Shown here one piece after another: positions 31,598-43,870 of a stretch of 64,000 bases of DNA. Within the stretch, counting starts at the first letter, position 1. Every line of letters begins with the position of its first letter. The stretch is taken from positions 61,412,333-61,476,332 of the forward strand of contig NC_052353.1 of assembly GCF_009727055.1 (NCBI RefSeq), in the 5' to 3' direction. The notes below the pieces were generated by a model, which did not search any database, was not told the origin of the DNA, and saw only the letters and a list, made by a program, of their open reading frames with translations. The stretch comes from Benincasa hispida. Taxonomy: Eukaryota; Streptophyta; Magnoliopsida; Cucurbitales; Cucurbitaceae. The position numbers were made by a program, and so were the translations under genes.

Positions 31598-33165
31598 GAA
31601 CTAGTGTGCGATCGTTTAAGCTCGAGGTAAACGATGTTTAGATGCATAGCGACTATCGTAAAGGCTCTCGATTCTTTTAAGCGACCGTTTACGATTTCGC
31701 CAACGCGTGCATCTACCTTTTTCTGAACGATTGATTCAAAATGAAAACCAATTTCATTATAATTCATCGATTACGATAACCGACGCATTCCCAATAACTC
31801 AAGTCCGAACGTGATTTTTGGTTTAATTATCATATAATTATCCAATTAAAATAATAATAAATATAATCATATTATATGTTTACCGTATAGTTTGATATCA
31901 CATATCTACTATATTATTTTCTCCTCTACTTGATATAAATCATATTTATATCTAATTTCTTCCAAAATAATGTATCTCATACATTTAGCCAACTATATCA
32001 TGTATAATTAACCAGTCCAATTATACCATATATAATTGAACTTCCTCTTGTCAATTTGAACATTTCAAATTAACCCAAACACTGATTCTCGACTTTATCC
32101 AAGCTACCCAAGGGACATAATGGACCTGTGGCTCGAAGTTCAACGATCTGTGAATAGTTGACTAAACTCTTTAGCCATGAGATCCACCATTCGTTAGCTG
32201 TCAGGCATTCCATTAAAGACCAACAGCTGACTCTTCTTACCACAGATATATTTCTGTGTCCATCGGATATAACCAATCATGAGTACGATGACCCTTCACA
32301 GATGCTCGTAAGTACAGTTGGGCCAAATTACCATTTTGCCCCTGTAGTTACATCTCACTCCTTAAGTACCACTAATTCCTCTAATGAACAATACAACATA
32401 GTCCAACTATGTGTGTACACCTCTCGGGCCAAGAGAATGTGTGTGGCACCACATCGTTCAAGCCCCAGAATCAGCCCTTAAGGAAGCTATCTATCTACTT
32501 ACCCCTACCTCGAGAAAGAAGTGAATTCCATCTTGTGTAGCTGAGTTCCCAGCTCCCAAATCATACGAATCCCCAAAATGGTAGGTTTGAGTCGGTGACC
32601 TGACCACTCATACCCATACAAATCAAAAGACAGTCCTCAATGGCAAGAGTTCCCAACTCACTTAGGATTGAGGTCATGTTACCTATGGTCATCCTAGTGA
32701 AGTGAAGTCTCTATCATGAACGGTGTTATATAACGAGACGTTAACACTTCGTGGTCAGGTCTTATATAAACTCTTTGTATAGGACGCTCCCACTCGCATG
32801 TCCCCAACACGAATGATCAAGATCAGACTATCTGTGACCAGTCACAACACTTGTGACCATTCCATAAAGCGGGCCACCTCCGTATCGTTACCAGGATAAG
32901 GTTTCTCTCCAATATCCATATACTACAGACCATTTTGGTTATCACTCAAGACATGATCCACTTGTATGTCACCACATACATGCTTGAGTCACATACAGAC
33001 AATCAGGGATTTTATGTTTATTGGTTTGTGGTAAAGAAAATAAAACAAGCAACTGAGCAAAATACAAGATGTGAAGTAAATATCATATATTATACAACAC
33101 AAGCATTCGTACAAACTGTTTACAAACTATAGAACACGAGACTTTAGGGCATCAACTCCAACAGA
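31598..33165 (-). repeat. Copia-1 5' LTR, outer part
   Basis: Continuation of 21341-21880 after Gypsy-B. Reverse strand starts TGTTGGAGTTGATGCCC at 33165. The last ~400 bp match the 3' LTR at 613-1015. An A/T-rich block is at 31810-32040. Small frames here (such as 32158-32481) have no recognisable product. Confidence 0.72.
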
Positions 33166-34660
33166 TTTAAGTATCCAGGCTTCAAGGGAGTTGAGATTGC
33201 TAAATTGCCATCGAGTACGATCAGCTATCGAGCACCATCGAGTCAAATCCACCAAGGAAACAAGCATTGAGCACCGAGGAAGCGAGCAACAAGTATCGAG
33301 TAAGCAAGCAATGAGTAACAAGTTTCTGACATAACACTCCACTTCGCAACGCTCTTCACAAGCCTTAGTCCAATGCTCATTCGACGCTGGAAGGCAGTAG
33401 AATCAAGTGCAGGGTAGCGTCAACGATGCCCCAAGCGTCATGACGCTCCAGAATTGAATCATCATCAGCGTTGCAACGCATCTCAACACTCGAGCCTTAA
33501 CACTGTAAGGCAGAACACTCAGCGTTGCAACGCCCCTTCCAAGCGTTGCAACGCTATGACAATTGACGAAAATTTGTTGAACGCGCGGTGCAAGCAAGTG
33601 TTGGATGCATCGTTGCAACACTTGCCCAACGCTCTCCAATGCGTGCCGCAGTGTTTTAATGCTATTTCTCAACGTCGCGATGCTGCGCGCAACTTATAAA
33701 TATTGCATTGGTATTCAGCATTCGAGTCAGACGGAGGGAGAAGAGTTCAAGCAGTCTTCTAATGCATTCCTATTGCTAAATACTCTTGAATAGAGTTAAT
33801 TCTGAGAGTCTAGTTCAGTTTTTGAAGCCATTGAAGCCAAGTTGCCGACCGATCATCGTCAAAGTTAGCCTCGACCCTTTCTTTGATCATTGTAACTCTA
33901 ATATGCTTTTTAGAGGCTAGGTAATTTTCTTGGGATAGTTTGTATGTCTTAATTCTTGAAGTTTACTATTTAATTTATTCAATTGTTGTGAACCCTTTGG
34001 GTGGATTTGATTTGTTAATAATATAATTTCGATAAATTTTTCTGACAGACTAATTTATTGAATTTCTTATACGCAAAATCATTCTAGCCTGTGCATAATT
34101 GATTGATTAAGTTGCACGTATTAGGATCGCATGTTTAGAATTTAGACTTTTTCTGGCCAAATTCATGTATGCCCTAATATAATCCTTCCCAAATAAATCA
34201 TGCTATAAGATGTGGTTGTCTGGCTTGTAGTGTGTCTCGAAAATTGAACCCTTACTTAATGCTTTTCAACTTTAACTTGTATGATGCTGAGAAGGAAAAG
34301 TTTTAAACTGAATTAGGGCTAATTTAGACTTTTATCAAAAATTGGCTAATTGGGCTATTAGAATTTCACATAATTGAAGAAATTAAAGAAATTAAACTGG
34401 TTCACATAATTGAAGAAATTAACTAATATCTAATGATAGAAAATAAAAAGCAGAGAAACTAATCCTAATATTTTCCATCAATTTGATTCAATCCCCTTTT
34501 CTGTGCTAGCTCTTATTTATTTTTCCTTGTTTGGTTTCTAAATTATTTTAGTAAACAAAAATCAAGAATCATTAAAACCTCATTTATTTGGATTCGACCC
34601 CGATTTTACCACTTTGCTACGTTTGTAGTATAAGTCTTGGACCGGTGAAAATAAATTATC
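33166..34660. repeat. Unassigned LTR-like sequence
   Basis: No protein is recognisable. It has a TATA-like TATAAATATT (about 33696-33705) and, near 34590, an LTR-like 'GATTCGACCCCGATTTTACC' block similar in kind to the U5 blocks of the gypsy LTRs (TTCGACC near 23415 and 41810). It also has three copies of a 12-bp palindrome near 33470-33555. It may be an LTR of an unrelated gypsy family in + orientation. Ends are not defined. Confidence 0.35.
33468..33555. repeat. Three copies of palindrome GCGTTGCAACGC
   Basis: Perfect self-complementary 12-mers at 33468-33479, 33522-33533 and 33543-33554. The third extends to 14 bp (AGCGTTGCAACGCT). Related GTTGCAACG sequence occurs at about 33609 and 62892. 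Confidence 0.8.
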
Positions 34661-35036
34661 TTTGCTCGGGTTGGGAGCGAATACAACACGTTAGTCCCAG
34701 AGACCGAACATGGAGTAGACTAAGGTAAGGAAATTTCCCAAATGTTGGGGTATCGAGAGGAAAGGAGTTTGGCTTATTGGTGAAGAAATTTTCTAAGTAT
34801 TAGAACTAGAAGCTCTTGAATGAAATAGAGAATTCTTAACAATTAGTAAATTTGGAAGGCTTGTGGAGTTAAAGCCATGCCATCCGTTTAGGGACTCTAG
34901 TGGAAAGCTAAGTATAGCAAGAGGCGTGTATTGAAGACCCTATGTTAGACGTTAGTTAGGCTACCAAGCGTTAGTGTCGGCCGTGGCTAGCAAAAGGCCA
35001 TGCATTGGCCTTATTAGTGATGGAGTTGACATTCAA
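34661..35036. other. No identifiable feature
   Basis: About 375 bp with no coding, RNA or repeat signal that I can support. Confidence 0.5.
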
Positions 35037-38000
35037 TGTCACACCCCTTCCCAGATTACCCTTTAGACTTGCAAGATGTGATAGCAGCAGTTACCAACCC
35101 TCTTGCTGGTACTTACTACCTACTATCCTACTTAACCTGACTTAGAACCTTGATATGCATATGTATATATATACTTAAAACATCGACTTAAGACAAATGA
35201 CAAACATTAACAGAGTTCTACCTTACTCTTCATTAGTATAACTTATACACTTTATATAAGCAGTCAGCCCAATATATTCAACTAGTCCCTATAAGACATA
35301 ATACATGCGTAATACTTTATACAAAACCCTCACTTTCTAACACTTTGGTCTTTAGTGGCAAAGCAACAGCAAAGCCGTCTTCTGGGGAGTGACCGCTACC
35401 TGTGGAGAAGACATTTAAACAGAGTGAGCTAAAAGCCCAGTGAGTGGCTAACCTTTGAAACGTAAAAGACATATATATCAATTATGCTTAACAAAGAGAT
35501 CATGAACTGAAAAAAAGACGTAGTTGAAAACTGATCTTAGCCAAGCAAGTAATTACATAAAACCCCTCTTACTAGAATTTAACCGTAACATAGGCATCAG
35601 CTCTAGGAGGCCCTTAGGCCTCAGCTTCCACATTAAATATCTTTACAAGAGAGCGACTCCTCTAGTCTGCTTTTGAGCGTAACATTACTGAACCTTGGCT
35701 TGGTTAGGGGAGGAACCCTCCAGCCCAACTTCCACTATCACCTTAGTCGAGGTGTGTCACTTTGCACCATTACTACTTATGTCTTTAACTATAACTCATC
35801 GAGCATCTTCATAACACTTGAAGCATAAAACATAATAGTGTTCTGTGGATACTTCCTAAATCTTAGTTGAGAACGAGCATTCATCGCTCAAGCTCCCAAC
35901 GTGTGCATCACGTCAAGAGACCCATACTTTGGCCTCGATTACTAAAATATGGCCTAGGAGACCCACAAATCGACCTCTCAAATATGGCCCAAGAGACCCA
36001 TACTTCAGCCTCTTCTTCCAAACCTTCTATGTGCACGTGGAGTTATTAAGTACCGTCAACACCTTAGGTACTTCTTGGACACCTTCCATGCTTTAGGTAT
36101 CTGACATACTAAAGACATATCATGTTTATCTCGTATATATTATAAATCTTTCAGAACGTAGCTTTACGCTTAGCATTTGTGGAAACTTAGCTACAATCCT
36201 TAGAACCATTCTTCAACATAGGATACTTTATATGAAATACGACTATCATATTATCTTGGCATGCGATCAACCAAGTACATACTTGAGGAAAATGTTATCA
36301 TTGAAACCTATAAACTTATCATCAATTATCATTGAATGGCATAGTTTATCCCTCTTCATAGTCCTTGCCAATACAGAGCCAACTCAACGCATAGCATTCT
36401 TCATTAACAAGTTTTACTAAAACTTGAATTTATCTCTTGGGATGTGGATCCTCTGTCCATCACCTTCCTAGTCATACTGACCCTACGTGTACGTAGTGAG
36501 GATCCCATCATCAACCGTCCTTAAACTCAATTACACTTCGAGGTATTGAGCTAAACATGTGTTACAAGGAGTCCTTCACCTAAACCTCACATTTAGCTTG
36601 TCTTATAGACCCAGCTTTCCCTAGTAGCATACGCTAACCATTCAGATTCTGTCTAGGGCAACATACCTCATAAGCACTAGACATTAATTACTTAAGTACA
36701 TCATGCTCGGACCATAACTATCCATACTCTATAAATTATTAACCTACCAAGCATTCGTAAACATTAGTAAGGTAAATAACTAGGTAAACTTTGAGGCTGG
36801 CTATCACTAAGTGACCTTTCAAAGAAGCATGACTTGTTAAATCATTCATAAATGTTTGTAAGCATTAGAGTCAAACACAACCTTTGGGAAAATCCTTTTA
36901 AGATTGATGAGCTTCTCCTACTAATGTCAACCCTATGAACACATCAAATTACTTTAGTTACTAGTCATGGTTTCCCTTTTTAGACTCGCTTTCAAAATTA
37001 ATCTCATATTTATACAATTCGCTTTCAAATATTCTTAACTTACCTTACGGCGTCAGGTACCTAGTCGAATTAAAAAGGGCTTAAACTTTAGTGGGTCGCC
37101 TCCTTGCTGACGCCCACACCCAATACTTAGTAGGGTTTTTGGGGTGCCAAGCCCAAGTTTAGCAAGTAGTTGCCTGTTCGCCCAACAAATTTCAGATTTA
37201 GGTTCTAATGTCAATAACTCGAAATCCATAACTCATTTTAATAAAATTCCTTCTTCAAACATGCTTGGAATCATGTTAACAATGTTACCTCAAAATTTCA
37301 GCATAAAAATTTTCATGGTTTGATATGGAGTTTTAAATCTTCTTCAGTGGCCCTAGACCGCAAAGTTGTCTGCTTGTTTAACACTTTCTAGGTTTAGCTT
37401 CTAAAATATGTAACTCAAACCCCAGGCCTTATCTTGCAAAAGTTCCTTCTATAAAATTACTCATAAGGGTGATAACAATGTCACCTTAAATTTCCAACTT
37501 GAAATTCCATTTGGTTCGGTCTAGATCTATGTTTATTCGTCGAGTGTTCGAAAATGCCCGAAAAATGAACCTTTGACACTTCCTTCTTTCTCTAGCCCTC
37601 TTTCCGATGAGATATCCCGTCCAAAGGCTCGATTTCAGAAACTTGACTCGTAAAGCTTTCCAATGGTAACATTTCGTCTGGTTTGTTCTAGCAAATCATC
37701 CAAAATAAGCCCTTGAATTTTTCTTCCTTTTTATACTATTGTCTAGCCCTTTACATAAAATCTCCTTAAGCCACCTCACCCACTAGTGGAGATCAAGGGC
37801 CGAGATTAAGCCATCTTTCCAGGTGACTAAAAGAGAAGTTTAAAACTGAGCGTTTAAATTTGAGCGTTTTGAGCAACTCGATCCTCGCTGGGAAAACTCA
37901 ATGCAGAGAGGCCCTTACTCGATGGAAAGTCTCAAGGCTCTCTATTAAATACTCGATGGGAGGACTCACTACTCGATGGAGAAACTCGGTGCTGGGAACT

Positions 38001-38650
38001 CGATCCTCACTCAACGCTCGAACTCGACACGTGATCCTTCCTTACTTACCTTGACGCTCGCCTTCTTCCTCGCTCACTTATACTCGACACTCGGTAGCCT
38101 TTACTTGATGTTTGACCCTTCTCGATTACTCATACTCGACGCTCGGCAGCATTTACTAGATGCTCACCTGGCACTCACTCGATGCTCAACACCCTTCAGC
38201 ACGACCAATACTTAGCCAAAAATTCTCTTTTAAGGCTAGATCAGTAAGTAACCGAGAGTTAAGTTCCCATACTTAAACGTTTTCCCCCCTTCAAACTTAT
38301 CATTTTCCTCAAACGCACAAATCCAATCTAACTTAAACATTTAAACCAACATTTTGCTTACTTAAACAATAAACATCATGAAAAAGGAGAAAGTGAGGTA
38401 TAGGATTTACATTCAATATACAGAAACAATTAGAATCCTAAGCACTCTAACTACATCAATTTTAGAAGATTAGCATGCATGTTCAATGATTTTTCCAGAA
38501 TTTTAGGGTTTCAAGAGTACACCTTCAAAGATTCCTCTGAATTGCTTTAAATCTCCTTGAGTTTCTTCTTCAATCTTTGAAGTAGACCACCACAAGAGTC
38601 TTCTCTACTAATCTTAGGCCTTAGATTGGGTGGTGGAACCCAAATTGAGA
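35037..38650. repeat. Probable long LTR or gypsy-derived noncoding sequence
   Basis: Begins TGTCACACCCCTTCCC (35037). It contains GAGCTAAAAGCCCAGTGAGT (35427-35446), a phrase I associate with long chromovirus-type LTRs of plants, and a reverse-strand TATA-like TATAAAAAGG near 37730. The stretch 37857-38200 has many imperfect ACTCGATG/CTCGACGC repeats. Direction and right end are unclear, and no protein is encoded. The assignment is recall of pattern, not alignment. Confidence 0.35.
37857..38200. repeat. Degenerate CTCGA-rich short repeats
   Basis: ACTCGATG, CTCGACGCTCGG and close variants recur more than ten times in irregular spacing. Similar CGAG-rich phrases occur at 33205-33310 and, as AAGCGAGATTTC, at 62970-63080. 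Confidence 0.6.
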
Positions 38651-38699
38651 GAGATTTAATGTGGGTTTATGAGTTGGAGTGAAAGGAAAGTTTTCAGAA

Positions 38700-39977
38700 T
38701 TTTCCTCTTGAAAATCATATTGCATCCAACTTTAACCAAATAAAATTTTCTCTTTTATACAACATGATCATGCGAAATAAAATGATCGATCAGTAAGTAC
38801 CACCGAATTTGCACTAATTTAGTGGATTAGATGGAATGAAATAGTGGGAAAATCCAAAATTTTCCACTAATATCATTTATATCAATATTAAATGATTTTT
38901 TTTATAAAATTTCATAAATAATAAATAAAATTTTATTTTATTTTATTTTATTTATATTTATGATTAAATTAATTTAATTTGATTAAATTAATTTTTATGT
39001 TTTGAGTTTCATAAATTCTAAATTCTAAATAAATAAAATTGTTAATTAATTAATAATAAATTTAATATCAAATATTAAATTAATAAAACACCTAATTCAA
39101 AAACATGAATCACTATTCATGTGCATTTGATATTTAAATCAAATTTAAATATTTCCAACTCTCAAATCTGTTTAGTTCGTAAATCAAATGTTTAATTATA
39201 TTGAATACAATCATCCAAACCTAAACCCAAATTTGAACCTCTTAAATCATCTCAACATACTATTCTAAGGTTTGATCTTTTACGAGTTAGTAGAGGGACC
39301 TAATGGATCTACAGAGTTATGAGCTCTAACGATTTGAGATTAATTAGCTAAACTCTTTAAACCAAATTAACCAATATTTGTTAACTACCGAGACACTCCA
39401 ATATAGCTTAGTAGTTGTGCTCTCCTCACTGTAGATATATTTTTTTGTCCACTTGATTTAACCATAATCAATAAGTTATCCTTCACAGGTCATTTCGTAT
39501 TTACAGCTAGGTCAAATTACCGTTTTATCCTGTAAAATATCTTGTTACTTAAGTCTCCACTGATCCTCTAACGAACAATTGGTTTATGGTCCTACAAATA
39601 AACCGAGTCCCTCTCAGCCATGAGAAGGCGGGGCCCGTTTTTTCAAAACTAAGAGTCAATACTTAAGGGAACAACCTATTTGTTAACCCTAAGATGTGTA
39701 GGAGTGAATTCCGTCTTACAGGACTATGTCTTCAGCTATCTATCTGATCTTACCCTTAAAATGGGACGCTTATTGAGTGGCGATATTAAGCGACTCTCAC
39801 TTATGCAGATTAAAGGATAATCCCGAATAAATAGGCGTTCATAGTTAGCTCACGATTGAGATCGAGTTACCTTAGGTCATCAAATTGAAATAGTCAGTTT
39901 TGACAGTAAACGATCGTTATAAAGAAAAGTGACTCGTGGTCTGGTCTTATGCAAACATCTTTTGCATAGGATGCTAA
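38700..39977 (-). repeat. Copia-2 3' LTR, distal part
   Basis: Related to the copia LTR at 60703 in reverse: shared blocks include the A/T-rich ATTAAATTAAT region (about 38880-39120) and the TAAATAGGCGTTCATAGTTAGCTCA region near 39830. A TTTTA microsatellite lies at about 38930-38955. A reverse-strand TATA-like TATAAAAGAG is near 38755. The outer left end could not be fixed. Confidence 0.6.
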
Positions 39978-42010
39978 TGACGGGCAGAAATGCACGTCAT
40001 TACAGGCCTTTTATTTAGAATTAAGAGGGCTGTTAAGTAGAAAATGCGGCGATTATATTAAGAATTCATGAGAAAATGAGCTTGCATCGATAAGTATTAA
40101 GAATCTCAACTAACCCAATTTTATGCGTTTTTATGCGTTCAATTGTCTATCTTTGTAGCTAACGTAGGAAGTGGTCACATACGCGGAAGCCAGGCTATGG
40201 CAAAGACGACCGCATACGGGGAACCTATCCATCGCAGAGGCAAACGCATACGTTCGATGCATGGATGTTGCGGCCATCAACCGCATGCGTCCATCACAAA
40301 GAAGTTACGGCTGTCAAGTGAATGTGGTCATCGTAGAGAGATTGCGGCTATAGAATAATAACCATAATAAAGAAATGACCGCAAGGGTGGTGGAATGCGT
40401 TGATACTCTAGAAACCAAGCATGAACGCATACCTCAGGAGTATCAAAAGATGATGTTGACATTTCACCTACCACGTTGTTAGCAGCAGAGATTCAGAGAA
40501 GGTCCATCACGTCCATCACGCCGTTAGCTGTAGAATTTCAGAAAAGGACCATTAATGTTGTCGGCGATCAAACTCTATAAATAGAAGCCGTTGAGCAGAA
40601 CTTCAAATTATCCGGGATTTTCTGCCTGAGGGCAGATCCTTGTGATCCAGACCAAAGCGTGAGAAGATATTCTTGAGAGTTCTTCATCCCCTCAACCATT
40701 TCGAGTGACGACTGAAGCCTTCGCCAAAGTTAGAGCTCAGAAGAGTCTACTCCACCGGCCATCCATGGCACCACTGGCAGCCTTGACACACATCTGAAGG
40801 AAGCAAGACATTGCTTCCATCTGGCCCTCCATATCTCTTCTATCTTTGTATTGTATTACATTTTGGCTTAAGGAATTAATACATTTTGTGATCAATGCAT
40901 TTCTATATTTTCCTTCGATTCCATCTCCATCTTCATTTACTTAACATCCTTTACTTTCATTGCATCACTAAGTAAGACTGCTAGAGTATTGCATACTTAA
41001 TCATGCGTCATAGAGATATGAAGCATGTAGCAAATCATCGGGAGGTGTGCGTTGCGTGAGTGTTGTGAGAAAACCTTAGTTGCTTCGTGTGAAGCTGTAG
41101 CAATGCTTGTCTATAAGCGGACACAATGCTTTTCTATGAGTAGAATCAACAGCAACTAACTGCCCATGAGGGTAAGAAGTTGGTCGCATTAAGCAATGTA
41201 AGCAAGTGTTCACAAGAGATAGGAATAATCTTACATCAGCTAGGTTTATGTGATTACCTTGTCTTATGAGCGCATCATTCATCATTTAGGCATACTTGGG
41301 ACAGTAGTCTAAAAACCAAATCTAAGAATCAAGAAAGCGGATTGGATCGCATAAGCAAGAATGAGGAACTTAGGAATAAGCTCCGTTTGCTACTACACAG
41401 TGTATGCACCCTTTAAATAGGATATGGTGGTATGCGGTCATCTTGTTATGTGTGAGAGCACGTGAGCAGGAATGTAGAGGCTTAGAAATAGGCTTCTCGA
41501 CACTATCGCATATACAACGCATGCATCTACGTTAAGTGTGTATAGCATGATCGCATAGCTTATGTTGGCTGGGATTGCCCTTGCGGTCAAGCTTAGTGTT
41601 GCAATGAAGACATCCTTACCTTTTCATCTATTGTTCCATGCATTTTACTATGCGTTAACAGTTGTCACGTCTCTACCTCTCAGTCATACTTCCACTGCTT
41701 TATCTGTTAGTTAGGAGTAGGAGTAGTGCATAGCTCATAACCTTCAACATTCTTTTATTTCTTTGCCGCAAACACACTACCGCATAACATTTAGCTACAA
41801 GTCCCTGAGTTCGACTTCGGATCACCCAATAAACTTGCAATCTCGTTATACTTGGTGAGAGCGTAAGAAAACCTGTGACAGGAACGCATGGTCATTGCAT
41901 ATGAGATCAATGCATACTTTCCATTCTAAAGCATGACCATTAACGCATGAGAATAAATGCATAACTTAAGACATGCATCACATAATTGCGTTACCAAATA
42001 TAACTCACCA
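39978..42010 (+). mobile_element. Solo LTR (2.0 kb, gypsy type)
   Basis: Starts TGACGGGCA with hairpin 39978-39999 (arms TGACGGGCA and TGCACGTCA around GAAA, one mismatch). A TATAAATAG box is at 40576-40584. U5-like block GAGTTCGACTTCGGATCACC is near 41808. Ends near CTCACCA at 42010. GATGC occurs on both sides (39970-39974 and 42011-42015), a possible target duplication, although three bases lie between the left copy and the TG. The Copia-2 LTR continues on both sides. No internal region remains, so it arose by LTR-LTR recombination or is a remnant. Confidence 0.72.
40576..40584 (+). promoter_or_regulatory. Solo-LTR TATA box
   Basis: TATAAATAG, same context (CTC before, AAGCCG after) as 3417. 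Confidence 0.6.
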
Positions 42011-42355
42011 GATGCCCTCACTTGCAAGTCTCTACATGAGCGACTGTGGGATCACATCGTTTGAATCAATATATAAAGCGGGTTGCATCTATAGTGTCCC
42101 CAGGATAAGGTATCCAACCCTATCTATATACTTATAGACTGTTTTGGCTATATACAAAAACTTGATCCACTTTTATGTCTCTACATAAAGTTTAAGTACT
42201 CATATTATATCCAAAGGTTCATTAGTTTATTGGATTTATAAATGCAATTTACAAAATCAATAACAACTTTATTGAAAAAATCTCAATAACATCTTTATTG
42301 TGAATAGAATATGTTTAATGTTTGCAAAATATGAGTTTTAGGACATTTTCCAACA
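42011..42355 (-). repeat. Copia-2 3' LTR, proximal part
   Basis: Reverse strand starts TGTTGGAAAATGTCCTAAAA at 42355, a plant copia LTR start. The continuation is the sequence left of the solo LTR. Purine tract AATAGGAGTT follows at 42365-42356 on the reverse strand. Confidence 0.7.
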
Positions 42356-42472
42356 AACTCCTATTTAGACTAAAACTCCAGTGGGTTTAAATATACAATG
42401 TTGAGTATGAGAGAATAAATACAATAAAGCAGGGCATCTATATACCTATGAATTCTCCCACTTGCCCTAGAT

Positions 42473-43262
42473 TTACGAAGCTCGTAGTCCTAGTCTGACT
42501 AAGTGACCCTCAAACACCTTAGCCGCGAAGGCCTTTGTAAATGGATCAGCTAAATTGTCTTCTGAGGCTATTTGCATGACGGTCACATCTCCTCGGTGTA
42601 CTATCTCCCTGATGAGATGGTACTTGCATTCAATGTGCTTTTCACGCTTATGGCTTCTTAGTTCTTTTGAGTTGACAACTGTTCCACTATTATCACAATA
42701 GAGGGTGATTGGCAGATTCATATTTGGAACCACTTCCAAATCGGTTAAGAACTTTCTAAGCCATACTGCTTCTATGGCTACTTCACATGCAACTACATAT
42801 TCTGCTTCCATGGTAGAGTCAACAATACAATTTTGCTTTATACTTCTCCATACTATAGCTCCTCTGTTCAAAGTGAATACAAATCCCAAAGTAGATTTCC
42901 TATAATCCACATCGGTCTGAAAATCAGAATAAGTGTATCCAGTAAAAATCAAATCCTTAGTGCCATACATAAGCATATAGTCCCTCATTCTATGAAAGAT
43001 ACTTGAGGATGTTTTTAACGGCAGTCCAATGACTATATCTAGAACTGGATTGAAACCTGCTGACTATTTCAACTGCAAAGCATATGTTTGGACGTGTACA
43101 CAACATAGCATACATCAAACTCCTGACTACTGATGCATAAGGAATTCTTTTCATATCCTTAACTTCTTGAGGTGTCTTAGGACATTGTTCCTTAGACAGA
43201 TGAATTCCATGTCTAAAAAGTAATAAACCTCTTTTGGAATTTTGCATTTTATATCTAGACAA
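42473..43262 (-). pseudogene. Copia-2 RNase H and RT C-terminus
   Basis: 43262-42990 encodes the RT end (SKEQCPKTPQEVKDMKRIPY, RSLMYAMLCTRPNICF, WTAVKNILKYLS). 42988-42473 encodes a nearly complete RNase H of 171 residues with D22 (YSDFQ), E61/E63 (TMEAEYV) and D99 (LYCDNSG), plus KHIECKYHLIRE and GDVTVMQIASEDNLADPFTKAF near the C-terminus. A stop separates the two frames. RNase H length and acidic residues match the copia family, so this module is well preserved. The final block precedes the purine tract by about 20 bp. Confidence 0.87.
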
Positions 43263-43870
43263 CTTCTTGTCTATATAAGATGCTCAAGATAGTGCTAGCT
43301 TTTTGTTCTTGCAATTCCAAACTATTTGGATTCCAAGAACATACTGTGCATCTCCTAAATCTTTCTTTTGAAATTTGATGCTAGCCATCTCTTGACGTCA
43401 GCAAGGAATCCTACCTCATTCCCAATGAGTAAGATATAATCAACATATAGTTCAAGAAAAGCTACAGTCTTGTTGACTATTTTCTTGTAAACACAAGGTT
43501 CGTCAACATTCTGTTCAAAGCTATAAGATTTGATCGAAGTGTCAAATCTAATATTCAAGGATCGAGATACTTGTTTTAACCCATAAATGGATCTTTTAAG
43601 CTTGCAAACTTTTTGCTCTTGACCTTATTCAATGAACCCTTCTTGTTGAGACATGTAGATACTTTTTTCAAGATAGCTATTCAAAAAGGTTGTCTGGATA
43701 TCCATTTTTCATATTTCATAATTATAAAAGGTGGCAATGGATAAAAGTTTTCTAATAGACTTGATCATGGCAACATGAGAGAATGTTTCTTCATAGTCTA
43801 CGCTCTCTTTTCGAGTAAATCTTTTTGCCACGAGTCTAGCTTTGTAGGTTTGTACCTTACAAGCTTGGTC
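43263..43870 (-). pseudogene. Copia-2 reverse transcriptase (active-site mutated)
   Basis: The reverse-strand frame 43558-43355 contains EQNVDEPCVYKKIVNKTVAF followed by LYVDYILLIGNEVG, where the YVDD box has become YVDY, removing the second catalytic aspartate. Upstream (43570-43870) the fingers and palm start are recognisable only through stops and frameshifts (for example the region of MDIQTTFLNSYLEKSIYMS near 43700-43640). The enzyme is inactive on two independent grounds. Confidence 0.82.

Larger units (their letters stand above)
613..33165 (-). mobile_element. Copia-1: nested, broken Ty1/copia retrotransposon
   Basis: Reading right to left, the parts occur in the canonical copia order: 5' LTR (33165 down to about 21341, interrupted by Gypsy-B), tRNA-Met primer-binding site (21338-21326), leader, gag (19984-19359), protease, integrase, reverse transcriptase, RNase H (6936-2240), purine tract and 3' LTR (1015-613). 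The gag-to-protease joint is interrupted by Gypsy-A, the RT-RNase H joint by a solo-LTR-like insertion. The order integrase before RT is diagnostic of copia. The two LTR ends match over about 400 bp (613-1015 versus 32764-33165). The element is heavily mutated and split, so it is inactive. Part of the gag-protease joint lies in the 6941-7570 gap. Confidence 0.8.

Noticed and set aside
33468..33555. CRISPR-like array from regularly recurring palindromes
   Set aside because: Only three 12-bp units with unequal spacing in plant DNA; no spacers or cas genes.
35037..38650. Host protein-coding gene in the longest retrotransposon-protein-free stretch
   Set aside because: All frames are under about 80 codons without recognisable domains, and the sequence has LTR-like phrases.
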